Shown piece after piece: positions 46,425-55,252 of a stretch of DNA of 64,000 bases (position 1 is its first letter; every line of letters starts with the position of its first letter). The stretch is from Euleptes europaea. Lineage: Eukaryota; Chordata; Lepidosauria; Squamata; Sphaerodactylidae. The DNA lies in contig NC_079318.1 in NCBI RefSeq assembly GCF_029931775.1, positions 54,786,659 through 54,850,658 of the forward strand, given 5' to 3'. The notes beneath the pieces were generated by a model. The model made no database searches. It was not told the DNA's origin and saw only the letters and a program-made list of their open reading frames with translations. The position numbers were made by a program, and so were the translations under genes.

Positions 46425-46870
46425 CGTGCTGGGGGAAAGCCGCCCTGTTTTTAGCAAGGTCTTGATGGGAAAGGCACCGTTCCTTCTCCCTCCTCTGCAG
46501 GCCGGCAGCGCAATCCCCGTGTCAATTTCGAGCGGGCCTCCTTTGTGTGCGCGCCCTGAATGGGCCCGGGCCTCCCCTCCGGGCGGCTTGAATGGCAGCT
46601 CTCTCGGCTCCCCCTTTGCGCCGCTTCTGGGGGCTAATTGCGTTTGTTAATTAGTTGCTAACAGCGTCGCACGGCGGCCCTTGATGGATCAGCAGGCCAT
46701 TAGCGCTCAGCCGGGCAATTCACAGCTCCGGCGGGGCCCGGGCGACCTCCTGCAGCGCTCAGGCGCGGCGGATTTAGGCTGGAGGGGGCGCGGCAAAGGC
46801 GCTCGCCCGGGCGGCTCATGCCAGGGACCTTTCGCTTCTCGTTTCCTAGTCACGACACCACGGAGCCTTC
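46425..46870. promoter_or_regulatory. GC-rich island with homeodomain-type sites upstream of PKDCC
   Basis: A sharply bounded GC- and CpG-rich segment that is not a repeat and lies about 2.8 kb before the PKDCC start. At its centre GGGGCTAATTGCGTTTG, GTTAATTAGTTGCTAAC and GGCCATTAGCGC give three or four TAAT-type sites. CTCCTTTGTGTG is SOX/TCF-like. No frame shows a known domain. Best read as an upstream enhancer or secondary CpG island; conservation needs testing. Confidence 0.5.
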
Positions 46871-47017
46871 TGGAAAAAGGAGGAAGATGGAAGATGAAGG
46901 AAGGAGAAGGGAGAAGACGCGATCCCAAGTTTGATAGTTCTCATCGGGAGAAAATATTGAGCTTTCTCGACCTTCAGTATTATTATGAGTGATTAAAATA
47001 TTTGTCCTTTCTGTGTG

Positions 47018-47190
47018 TGTGTGTGAAGTGCCGTCAAGTCGCTTCCGACTCATAGCGACCCTATGAATCAGTGTCCTCCAAAATGTCCTGTCTTTGACAG
47101 CCTTGCTCAGATCTTGCAGATTGAAGGCTGTGGCTTCCTTTATTGAGTCCATCCATCTCTTGTTGTCCTTTCTATAGAGGCAGAAAGGTA
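47018..47190 (-). mobile_element. BovB (RTE) LINE 3' end, reverse
   Basis: GTGCCGTCAAGTCGCTTCCG at the left is the BovB tail. The minus strand encodes RWMDSIKEATAFNLQDLSKA and FWRTLIHRVAMSRKRLDGT, the ORF2 C-terminus, without a break. Microsatellite (TG)n at 47012-47025. Confidence 0.9.
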
Positions 47191-48800
47191 GGTCAAAAAA
47201 GCCCATCATTTATCACAAAACGCCTTCGATTTAATGAAGACTGCCCATCCAGACACCCTTGAGTCTGCATAGATCGTATTTATGCATATCTATGAAAATC
47301 CAAGCTATCGATAACTTATCGACAATTTGTTCGTTTCACTGGCAGATGGGCGCTTACAACTCCACACTCTCTGTCCCTTGCGAGTTCAAGCGTCCGTTTG
47401 TATATCTTGCTTTAAGAAAGATAAATTCCCCAATGATTCCCGCTGTGGATAATTGGGGGGGGGGGCGTCATGGCAGCAGCCTTAAAATATACACACCTAC
47501 CTATACGGACGAGTACAGAAGTTCCAGACAGAGGACGCCGGAGCTGGCTCAGCTGAAATTCCTGGATCCTTTCGATGGTGTGCGTTTGGAACAATATCTT
47601 TGCACTTATGGATTTGGATGCATGTCGCCTCACCCGCTCCGAACAACCCCAGGGGCAGCATCATCTACTGAGATATCATCAGGAGTCCCGCAACGCCTTA
47701 CGGGCTAACAGGTTACCGGTGCAATCCTAAAAGCGCCTTCCTGGGAGTAAGCCCCACGGAACCGCCCTGAATAGGATTCTGAGTAAATCTGCTTAGGATG
47801 GTTCTCTTCTTTTTGTGCTGTAAGCGTTGCTGGGCTAGAGTCCATTTCCCCAATGGGCTATTCCGCTAAATATCTGCTCGGAGTGTGATGGAACTGAACC
47901 CAGACTGGTTGCTCTAAAAAAAAGGCTTCGTGCCAATCGAGAATCTATGCAGCCCGATCCTGTGCACGTTTCCTCGTGGGAAGTAAGTCCCAATGGGGTT
48001 TGCTCCCATGTAACTCTACAATCCTCGATGGTAGCCGCTGTGATCGTAAATGGGTAAGATCATCAGTTACAGGTAAGACAGCTTCATTCTAGCAGCCCCG
48101 AAATACCTGCCTTCCTATACTGAGATGGACGGCATGTTATAGGTAAGAGACGTTGCCGCTAAGAGTGTGTGACATAAGCGATGGATTGGCAGCCCTTATT
48201 ATACCTGCTAAAAGACGCGTTTGCAAAATAAATACATAAGGGCACAAAATAAGTTGAACCATTTATGACTAAAGGGATCGTGAATCTGACGACTATATGT
48301 CTGTTATCCGTCTGGCTGACGCTTTTGAGATGTCTGAGAGTAAATATGAGGAGAGAAAAAAGGCAACTTTTTCTCGCTCTTCCATCCGTCCCGTCTGTTC
48401 TACCCGCTCGCACGTCTTTCATCGCATCGGTATTTAGACGTGGATGTTGCCCCCCCATTCTTTTGTATGTGATTGACAGGGTGTCTCACAGTGCCAGAGC
48501 TATAAGGGCGACGGAGACACGTGGGTAAGCAAAGACACACCCACACAAAACCTGGCCAAATCCTGACGGCCGGAGCGAGGACGTGGAACTGCACGAGTCT
48601 TCCGAGAATCGCAGGTTTGACAGAAAACGTGAGGTCATCTAGCCTAACCTCTCCCCCCCAAAGGCAAAACATCCCCCCACCCAAAAGAACACACTGTGCG
48701 CTTTCATGCATACTACACATATATCCCTTCTGAATTACATCCTCGGAGCCTGTCCCAATGTCAACACCTTCCTGCCCTCCAAGGCTTTCGCAACTGAATA
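47191..48800. other. PKDCC upstream flank, mostly unique
   Basis: Poly-G at about 47456-47465. 47720-47802 is an AGGATTGC-type palindromic repeat (CTGGGAGTAAGCCCC) and 47950-48035 a degenerate second one. The rest is unique with scattered CpG; no exon recognised. Confidence 0.5.
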
Positions 48801-48804
48801 ATTT

Positions 48805-49048
48805 TGTTGCAGCTAAAGAGATCAAGATCACCATCACTGGAGAAGACAGTCCTGCTAGGAAAAGTGGAGGGCAGCAGGAAAAGAGGAAGACCCAACAAGA
48901 GATGGATGGACTCAATAAAGGAAGCCATAGCCCTCAGTTTGCAAGATCTGAGCAAGGCTGTCCAAGACAGGACATTGTGGAGGACTTTCATTCATAGGGT
49001 CGCCATGAGTCGGAAGCGACTTGACGGCACTGAACACACACACACAAC
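48805..49048 (+). mobile_element. BovB (RTE) LINE 3' end next to the PKDCC promoter
   Basis: Encodes GKVEGSRKRGRPNKRWMDSI, KEAIALSLQDLSKAVQDRTL and WRTFIHRVAMSRKRLDGT (BovB ORF2 C-terminus, open frame), then GGGTCGCCATGAGTCGGAAG and a (CA)n tail. It ends about 385 bp before the TATA box, at the CpG-island edge. It is in opposite orientation to the copy at 47018. Confidence 0.92.
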
Positions 49049-49424
49049 ACCATCACGACATACGCCGCCTTTCCTCCACGCCGCCGCCTTCCAAGAGGCG
49101 CTCCGTCCCGCAAGAAGCGGTTCCTTCCAGCCCCGTCCCATTCAGCCACACCGTTATCAAGCGCGTGGCCGCCCATCGCGCCGGGGCAGCCGCGGCGGAC
49201 TCTGGGAGTTGTAGTCTGCCCCGCCACCGGCGGCCGGCGGCCGGCGGCGGGAAGAAGACTACGCTTCCCGGCCGCCCCCCGCCGCGGCTCTCCCCGCGCC
49301 ACTGGCAGGCGCGGGCCGTCAATCAGGCGGCGTCACAATGTGTGCGGAGCGCTCGGAGAGCTCACGTCCCCCCCAAACTCCCCTTCCTCGCAGGGGTGCA
49401 GCTAATAATAAGCGCGCGCGGGAG

Positions 49425-49460
49425 GGGGGGTTATAAAGGCAGGGCGGGCGGCAAGTGTCA
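49425..49460 (+). promoter_or_regulatory. PKDCC: PKDCC core promoter with TATA box
   Basis: TATAAAG lies at 49432-49438, followed by a GC-box-like GGGCGGG around 49442-49448, all inside a CpG island. A TATA box here predicts transcription starting near 49460-49470 and a 5' UTR of about 150 bases. A reverse CCAAT-like motif (TCAAT, about 49319) and a CRE-like half site (GCGTCA, about 49330) lie further upstream. The start site is inferred, not observed. Confidence 0.6.
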
Positions 49461-49510
49461 TGCGGGCGGCCCGGGAGCGGCTCGAGGAGGCGGCGGTGGC
49501 GGCGGCGTAG
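49460..49510 (+). other. Upstream ORF 1 in PKDCC 5' UTR (16 codons)
   Basis: ATG at 49460 opens a short frame ([16 protein letters not shown]) that stops at TAG 49508-49510, ahead of the PKDCC start. It lies almost on the start site predicted from the TATA box, so it matters only if transcription begins upstream of it. Confidence 0.35.
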
Positions 49511-49582
49511 CTGGCTTGGGTTTGTTTGCAATCGCTATAGCGCGAGCGCGATCTTTGCAGCCGCCGCCGCCGCCGCCCTGGA

Positions 49583-49711
49583 ATGCTGCAGGGGCGATCG
49601 CAGCAGCCGGGGCCGGGCGATGAAGCGCCGCAAGCTGGCCGTGGCCGCCGGCTTCTGCCTCTCCTTCCTGCTGGGCACTTTGCTCAACGTCCTCTTCATC
49701 CCGGCCTTTGA
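49583..49711 (+). other. Upstream ORF 2 overlapping the PKDCC start (42 codons)
   Basis: ATG at 49583 (G at -3) opens a different frame that runs past the PKDCC ATG and stops at TGA 49709-49711. Ribosomes using it would bypass the main start, so it could lower PKDCC translation. It may be chance in GC-rich DNA; the test is whether other squamates keep it. Confidence 0.4.
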
Positions 49712-50303
49712 CCAGCAGCAGCAGCAGCAGCAGCAGCCGGCGGCGGCGGCGGCGGCCGTCACGCACTCTCCGTCGGGGGAGGCTGAGCTCGGCCGCCGCC
49801 GCCGCGGGGACTTGGCGCAGCAGATCCGCGAGCGCTACGAGGAGGTGCTGCGGTACCAGCAGCCGCAGCGGGCGGCGGCGGCGGCTGCTGCCGGGGCCCG
49901 CCTGCCGGCCAGACCCTTGGAGCGGCGCCTGATGGACCTGGCTCCGCGGCGGCTGGCCTCGGCCGCCTCCTCGTCGTCGTCGTGGTCCTGGGAGCGGGTC
50001 CCGTCCGCCCCGGGGGCTGCCAAGCTGGAGCTGTCCCTGGGGCCGCCGCGGCTGGGCTGCGGCGACCTCGGCAACGTGAGCGACGTGCGCTACCTGGGCT
50101 CGGGCTACACCAAGGCCGTCTACCGGGCCGTGCTCAACCGCAGCCTGGCGGTGGCCCTCAAGGCGGTCGACTTCGGCGGCCACGACGTCGAGCGCTGCGT
50201 GGCGCTCTACGGGGCCCTGGAGGACTGCTACCGCCTGGCCGCCTGCAAGGTCGTCAAGGAGATGGTCCTGCTGCAGAGGCTGCGGCACCCCAACGTCCTG
50301 CAG
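49620..50303 (+). CDS. PKDCC: PKDCC (VLK) exon 1, N-terminal 228 residues
   Basis: First coding exon of the secretory-pathway tyrosine kinase PKDCC/VLK, which phosphorylates proteins in the Golgi lumen and outside the cell and is needed for skeletal growth (family knowledge). Seen here: a basic start MKRRK, a hydrophobic signal/anchor at residues 6-27 ([14 protein letters not shown]), Q8 at 32-39, A6 at 41-46, a conserved helix QIRERYEEV near 68-76, A7 at 85-91, the motif RRLMDLAP at 102-109, and then the start of the kinase fold: glycine loop [10 protein letters not shown] (159-168), VALK lysine K181 and a helix-C glutamate about E214 before LRHPNVLQ. Possible N-glycosylation sites are N152 and N173. 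The start at 49620 has G at -3, is followed directly by the signal/anchor, and no in-frame ATG lies upstream. The exon ends in frame (228 full codons) at CAG|GTAAGG. The rest of the kinase domain lies in later exons, not seen here. I recognise the protein from memory of human PKDCC; the Q/A tracts look expanded relative to it. Confidence 0.93.
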
Positions 50304-50480
50304 GTAAGGGGCTCGCTCGCTCGCTCGCTCGGCCCGCCTCCTCCTCCTCCTCCTCCTCCTCCTCCTCTCCGGTTGACCCCGGGAGAAGCGCGCGGGATTC
50401 GCCAAACTCGACAAGAAGCCCCCGGGCAGAGTTTGGAGCGCTCGGATGGGGGAGACGGGCATCTCGAGAGCCGCCAAGCC
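50304..50480 (+). other. Start of PKDCC intron 1 with GCTC and CCT simple repeats
   Basis: The donor GTAAGG is followed at once by a (GCTC)n run at about 50312-50332 and a (CCT)n run at about 50336-50367. The frame stays open past the donor only because of the GC bias; the exact CAG|GTAAGG junction and loss of kinase similarity mark the intron. Confidence 0.8.
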
Positions 50481-50535
50481 AAAGGAAAACCTCCCCTGCG
50501 TTTTGGCCGGAGTGTTGGAAACCGGTTCAGCTCAA

Positions 50536-50700
50536 GAGCCCTTCCACGCAGCCCAAATACTGCCCTTTTAATCCCCTTGCGCTGCACCTGAACCATCCTT
50601 TGCAAGTGGAATTTTGCCGGTTCGCACGGTACGATCCACCCTCAAAGTGCATTGAAAGTGGATTGAAAGGGCATTATTTGGGCTGTGTGAAAGTGCCCTC
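50536..50700. mobile_element. 165-bp foldback MITE in PKDCC intron 1
   Basis: Inverted ends: GAGCCCTTCCACGCAGCCC on the left and, reading in from the right, GGGCACTTTCACACAGCCC. The arms continue into CCCAAATA and CTTTCAATCCACTTT-like sequence. The same termini occur at 59237 and 61566. It is a non-autonomous DNA element; a target duplication (perhaps TCA) is unclear, so the superfamily is left open. Confidence 0.7.
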
Positions 50701-52430
50701 ACCAGTGGGGAAATATAATAATAATAATTTAAAAAAAATCCTGCTTGATTTATGAGCAAGATGGTTGCAGGAGGCTGCCCAAATGAGCACTAGACGAGGC
50801 TATGGTGTTATCAGGAGCCCGCGTGATTTTGGAGACCCTACAAGCTGGATTCTTTTGGGGTGGGTGGCGATCATTAGGGGGACAGATGTGGCTGCCGGAT
50901 GCCCTCGCGTCCATTGGGGTGGGCGGGCTTGTAGAAGCCCTCAGGGAAAGAGGAGCCCCTGGACGTGTCAACGCAGGACCCGGTACCCGTCCAAACGGTA
51001 GGGCTGGCCACGTGTAAATCTCTTACTGGCCTGGCTTCTTCCTCACCCCGGCAATGGGGGATGTAGGTGTGGTAATCCTCTTGCATGTAACCCTTACATG
51101 TAAATCCCCCCTGAAGTAAATTGGACTGACTTCGACATAAACGTATTTAGGATCGGGTTACCAGGCGGTTGAAGCCAAGACCTGGTTAAAGAGGAGTATT
51201 TGCCTGTCGCTTCGTGATCGTCCTGTGGAAATGAAGATCCCGGAGGAGTTCCTAGAATTGGTAGGATCAGTGGCTGAGCTCCTAATCTCGTGAAAGTGGC
51301 TCCCCCATATGTTACATTTAAATTTTAACATCTCTACTTCAAGACACGCCCCATAGATTTCCATGAAATTTTCTTCCCAGTAACCCCAGTTAGGACCCTG
51401 CCTTTAAATCCCACCAGCATCTGAGATATTAGTTCATGGCTACCTACGGGTGCTTACATAGCGGCAATTCTTACTGTGTCGAGGAGGGCTTACTCTCAGG
51501 TAAGCGAGCCTTAGGATTGCAGCTGATTAGTGAAACCCCAAACAGGTCCACTCATAATCCTACTGGGGTCTACTCAATGGGGCTTACTCCCAGGAAAGTG
51601 TTTTGAGGATGGCCCGGTTACTCTTGCTTCATGCGTTTGGAGTCTGGCCTTGTTCCTGAAAACTGCATAAATGCTAATATTTGGGGGTGGGGGTGTTTGG
51701 ATCAATTTTGAGACCCAAGTATCGTCATCGTGCTGAAAGGGCTGCGACCCTCCGCACATTTAAACTACTAATATTCTACTGCTGCATTTAATTCGGGTCC
51801 CCAAATAAATGTATTTAAAATCAGGAGGCGGGGGGGGGGGGGGAGTAGGAAGGCCACTGAATGAGATAACCCGTTGGGTTGTTTTTTTTTAAGCACCTCT
51901 ATGAATTAAGATGTAGGTAACCTGCGGTGGTGAGCAGGCCAGTTTTGGATTTACACAGAATTCTTCAGGTGGCTGTGTGTAAAGTAGGGTTTTCAAGGCA
52001 AGAGACTAACAGAGGTGATTTGCCATTGCCTTCATGCTGCCTGGTTATTTGTCTTGTATATCTGGGCCAGCAAAAGCTCTCCCTTGGTCAAAATTGGGGG
52101 GGGGGGGGCGGCGGCTGCGACATTGTGCAGATGGGCCTGGCATCGAACCCTTTGCCACTCAAGCTTATTTCTGAAGAATACCTGTGTCTTTTCTCCAGTG
52201 GGGTAAAAGTAGCTGGGGGTGGGAGAGCAGGAAAAGCGAGTCAAGCGGAAATGTGTAGAAAAATGACGGGACAGTGAACCTAGGCAGGTAGGCTGCCTTT
52301 CCGTGCTTAAGTGACCTCCTGAGGGCCAGTGGGGAGTGCGATCCACCCCTGGCGGCTGGCTTCAAGCAGGAGCCGCAAGAAAGGGAAGCGAGAGATCGAA
52401 TCTCTGTCGCCCTCCAGGCAGCATGCATGG
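50701..52430. other. PKDCC intron 1, mostly unique sequence
   Basis: No exon recognised. It contains a short AAT/A-rich run near 50715, scraps of the palindromic AGGATTGC-type element, poly-G runs at about 51828-51844 and 52097-52107, and a fragment near 51975-52035 resembling a SINE tail (GGCAAGAGACTAACAGAGG). The splice-acceptor and exon sequence expected for PKDCC exon 2 (LYGYCYQ) was not found here. Confidence 0.6.
51487..51615. repeat. Palindromic AGGATTGC-type short repeat
   Basis: TTAGGATTGCAG near the left and GGGCTTACTCCCAGGAAAGT near the right belong to a short inverted-repeat element seen several times in this window (38041, 47720, 58008). Degenerate copy. Confidence 0.5.
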
Positions 52431-52560
52431 CCTTTTTTCTTCTTCACAACAACCCTGTCAAGCACGATAGCCTGAAAGCGAATGGATGGCTGGGGATGAT
52501 CTGGCCAGATTCATGGCAGAGGAAAGAGTCGAACCTGGATCCGCTGCATCAGGCTAGCTT
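52430..52560 (-). repeat. MIR-like SINE fragment, reverse
   Basis: CACAACAACCCTGTCAAGC followed by a degenerate GGCAGAGGAAAGAGTCGAAC is the reverse of a tRNA-headed MIR-type SINE (B-box region and core). Degenerate and interrupted. Confidence 0.5.
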
Positions 52561-52566
52561 CCTTCA

Positions 52567-52584
52567 CCCCCCCCCCCCCCCCCC
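52567..52584. repeat. Poly-C run of 18
   Basis: An uninterrupted C run of about 18 bases, able to form G-quadruplex structure on the minus strand and likely length-variable. Confidence 0.85.
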
Positions 52585-52751
52585 GCCACTGCAAGAATGA
52601 AATATGAACCTGGATCGGAGCCCTGCCTCCTTCCTGGGGTGAGAAGCAGATGTGGGTACAGAGGAGAGGAAGATGGCAGGAGGAATCTCTCCCTGAATGG
52701 TAGGGAGGAAAACTTGCCAACTAGACAGGGCGTTTGCAACCGTATTGAACA

Positions 52752-52967
52752 CCCATGAACACATGAAGATGCCTTCTATTGAATCTGACCCTTGGTCCAT
52801 CAAAATCAGTATTGTCTACTCAGACCGGCAGCAGCTGTCCAGGGTCTCAGGCAGGGGTCTTTCACATCCCCTTCTTGCCTAGTTCCTTTAACTGGAGATG
52901 CCAGGGATTGAACCTGGGACCTTCTGCATGCCAAGCAGAGGCTCTACCACTGGCTCAATACGGTATG
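52752..52967 (-). mobile_element. tRNA-headed SINE, GGTAGAGC type, reverse
   Basis: Read on the minus strand it begins at a degenerate A box (CCAGTGGTAGAGCCTCTGC), has B box GGTTCAATCCC, a body CCAGTTAAAGGAACTAGGC, and ends in a CR1-like tail (GGTCAGATTCAATAGAAGGC). Nearly full length; other copies lie at 2155, 28862, 30180 and 61684. Not a functional tRNA gene: no acceptor stem partner follows the B box. Confidence 0.75.
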
Positions 52968-52989
52968 TGAGCTTTCCGGGTCCCCAGAA

Positions 52990-53640
52990 TTCTTCCTCAA
53001 GCCTGGAAAACAAAAAAAGAAAAGAAAAAGGGCAGTCCCTTGAACACAGATGCCATTTGCCTCCATGCCAGGAAAAGCTTCGCTTGCTCGTTATCCATGC
53101 AGGAAGCCCCTGTTTAAGGGACAGGGCGTTTTTCTCCAGGCCCGTTGGCAACCTTATAGGGACGCAGAGCCGAACCCCGGCTTTGGAAACCCGCTTCTCT
53201 CCGGCCGTATTGCTGGACGGGGACTTCGAAGGGCGTTGCTCTCTCCGTTCGTCGGGCCCGTGGAGATGGACAGCGGTCGTTTTGGCAAAAGGCACGACGA
53301 GCCCTCGGTCGTTTTCCAGCGCGGCTGTTGCACAGCCTGTGTGCCTCCTCGTTCGTTGACGGACGGGTCAATTTGGGGTTGGAAAAACCTGGAGCCCAAA
53401 TCTCCCCCGCCCCCCCAATCCTGGCTAACCTCCTGGTGCCAAGCGCGAAGGTTCCCGGAGCAGGGGCGGCGGTGGCGTTCATCTGCATGGGGGCACGATC
53501 CAACGAAGCCCCGGGGATTTCGACGGGAAGAGTCAAACTGTGATCAGCGGGGACTGGGAGTGCTTCCTTCCGCCGGGATCATGGCCCCAGAGTGTGTCAG
53601 CGCACGGTTAACTCAGTTGCTCATAGATCATAAATGCATC
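52990..53640. other. CpG-rich unique segment of PKDCC intron 1
   Basis: Non-repetitive, GC- and CpG-rich DNA about 2.8 kb into intron 1. Frames are open on both strands (one of 213 codons at 53050-53691), but none shows a recognisable domain. A secondary CpG island or intronic enhancer is more plausible than a gene. Confidence 0.5.
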
Positions 53641-53644
53641 TTAA

Positions 53645-53826
53645 AGCCGCTTATGCATGGGAGGGTTTGCCTTGGATTTGCCACTCTTTAGATGCATATT
53701 TTCCCCATCTGAATCCTCAAAACTCTGCACGAGGGGCTTATTTTTGAGTTTTGAGAATTCGGATGGGAAAAATGTGCATCCAGTGAGTGGCAAATCCAAG
53801 GCAAAACCTCCCATGCATAAATGGTC
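53645..53826. mobile_element. Harbinger-like foldback MITE, 182 bp
   Basis: Arms begin AGCCGCTTATGCATGGGAGG on the left and GACCATTTATGCATGGGAGG when read in from the right, and pair along almost the whole element (both contain GGATTTGCCACTC). It is flanked by TAA at 53642-53644 and 53827-53829, fitting the 3-bp TWA target of PIF/Harbinger elements. No transposase. Confidence 0.7.
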
Positions 53827-53829
53827 TAA

Positions 53830-54507
53830 GTAGCAGAGGGAGATCCGCGCTAAAGCGAATCTGTAATAGACAAAGGTGTGGAGGGAGCAAAGAGAAACAT
53901 TTGCCTAAACGGACGCTTGCTACTCCGATCCCACCGAAATCCATGGCAAAACAGCCACTGGTGTTGTTTTTTAACGGCTAAGGGTCCCAGCCAGCTCCTG
54001 ATGATCCGTAGAGCTGTTTAGCGGTTCATTGGGCTTTCCGGGTACCATCGGGACCGGATACACCTCGAGCCTAAACGTGCCTGTGTACAGCCAGGCTTGG
54101 TTGCTTTCAAGAACGCTTTATTTCGAGTAAAATTACTTAAGGTTCGGCGTGTAAAATCGGTGCGTAAAATTCTCCGGGCGTTTCCCCCCCCCTTTTTTTC
54201 TCTTGGTGGTGGCAATTGGTCTGCCCGGGAACCAAATATAAATGCCTCGTTTCTTCCGCCCCTGCAGGGAGAGAAGGACAGACAGGGCGGAGGGAAGAAA
54301 TCTCTTCCCCTCTATAAACAGCAGCGAGCGCCATAGGAGAAAGGGGTCTCTGTTAGCAATTTTCACTCAGGGTGCGTCTTTGTTGGGAGCACATCAAATT
54401 GGCCTTGTCAAAAGTGCAGACAAGGCGAGCGATGCAGCTTGACAGCCAAAGCAACCCCCCCTCCCAGCTTTGAGCTTTAAAAAAGCCCAGCAAACTACTG
54501 GTGTTCA

Positions 54508-54545
<38 letters not shown>

Positions 54546-54800
54546 CCCCCCCCCCAGCAGACTGGTAAGTTCCCCACACTTGGGGACCTCTAGAAAGTGT
54601 GCAACGCTTAACAGCAATTTTTAAGTCTCTGTTCTTCACCTTGCTGCAGTCCTGTGCAAGTTTCCCTGAGAGTAAGTCCCATTGAATCCAGTGATCCCAT
54701 TTCCTTGTCAACATAGCTGCAGTCCTATTTTCACCATTAGCCCATCAGTCCTGGCACCCTTCCCCTCCACATTCCTGACCCACTTTATCTATGGTCCCTG
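53830..54800. other. PKDCC intron 1, unique CpG-containing sequence and simple repeats
   Basis: Non-repetitive DNA with above-average CpG to about 54450, then a (CT)n run at 54511-54542 joined to poly-C at about 54546-54557, and a degenerate AGTAAGTCCCATTGAAT palindromic-repeat scrap at 54650-54735. No exon recognised. Confidence 0.55.
54340..54450. promoter_or_regulatory. Candidate regulatory element in PKDCC intron 1
   Basis: Unique sequence with TCF/LEF-like sites (GTCTTTGTTG, CACATCAAAT), CTTGTCAAAAGTG and a TALE-type TTGACAGCC close together. Motif reading only; conservation is untested. Confidence 0.25.
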
Positions 54801-55252
54801 AGAGCCAGCTTGGTGCAGTGGTTAAGAGCAGTGGTTTGGAGTGGTGCTCTCTGATTTGGAGAACCGGGTTTGATTCCCCACTCCTCCACATGAAGCCAAC
54901 TGGGTGACCATGGGCTAGTCACAGCTCTCTTAGAGCTCTCTAAGCCCTACCTACCTCTGTTGTGCAGAGGGGAAGGTGATTGTAAGCTGGGGGACTCTAG
55001 CCCCACCTACCTCTGTTGTGCAGAGGGGAAGGTGACTGTAAGCTGGGGGACTCTAATCTGGTGAACTGGATTTGTTTCCCTACTCCTACACATGAAGCCG
55101 GCTGGGTGACCTTGGGCTAGTCACAGCTCTCTTAGAGCTCTCTCAGCCCCACTTACCTCTGTTGTGCACAGGGGAAGATGATTGTAAGCTGGTTTGATTC
55201 TTCCTTAAGTGGTAGAAAAAATTGGCATATAAAAACCAACTCTTCTTCTTTT
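54801..55252 (+). mobile_element. tRNA-headed SINE (GCCAGC type), long form with internal duplications
   Basis: A box TGGTGCAGTGGTTAAGAGC, B box GGTTTGATTCC, then the usual body. A 56-bp module (CTCTGTTGTGCAGAGGGGAA to GGGGGACTCTA) is repeated in tandem at about 54947-55002 and 55003-55058. A second B-box-like block (GGATTTGTTTCCC) and a second body copy follow, ending in GGCATATAAAAACCAACTC and a CTT-rich tail. At about 450 bp it is much longer than the other copies. Confidence 0.8.

Larger units (their letters stand above)
49050..50480. promoter_or_regulatory. CpG island over PKDCC promoter and exon 1
   Basis: A continuous run of very high GC and dense CpG covers the promoter, the 5' UTR, exon 1 and the first 180 bases of intron 1. 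It begins abruptly after a BovB repeat that ends near 49048. Long open frames appear in several reading frames and on both strands because stop codons are rare in such sequence; only the PKDCC frame carries family motifs. Confidence 0.9.

Noticed and set aside
49458-50477. 339-codon minus-strand frame over PKDCC exon 1
   Set aside because: A shadow of GC-rich coding DNA on the other strand; low-complexity R/A/G-rich product with no domain.
49982-50755. 257-codon + frame through exon 1 and into the intron
   Set aside because: Wrong frame relative to PKDCC and runs through the splice donor into a MITE.
53050-53691. 213-codon + frame in intron 1
   Set aside because: CpG-rich sequence with few stops in any frame; no domain, no splice context.
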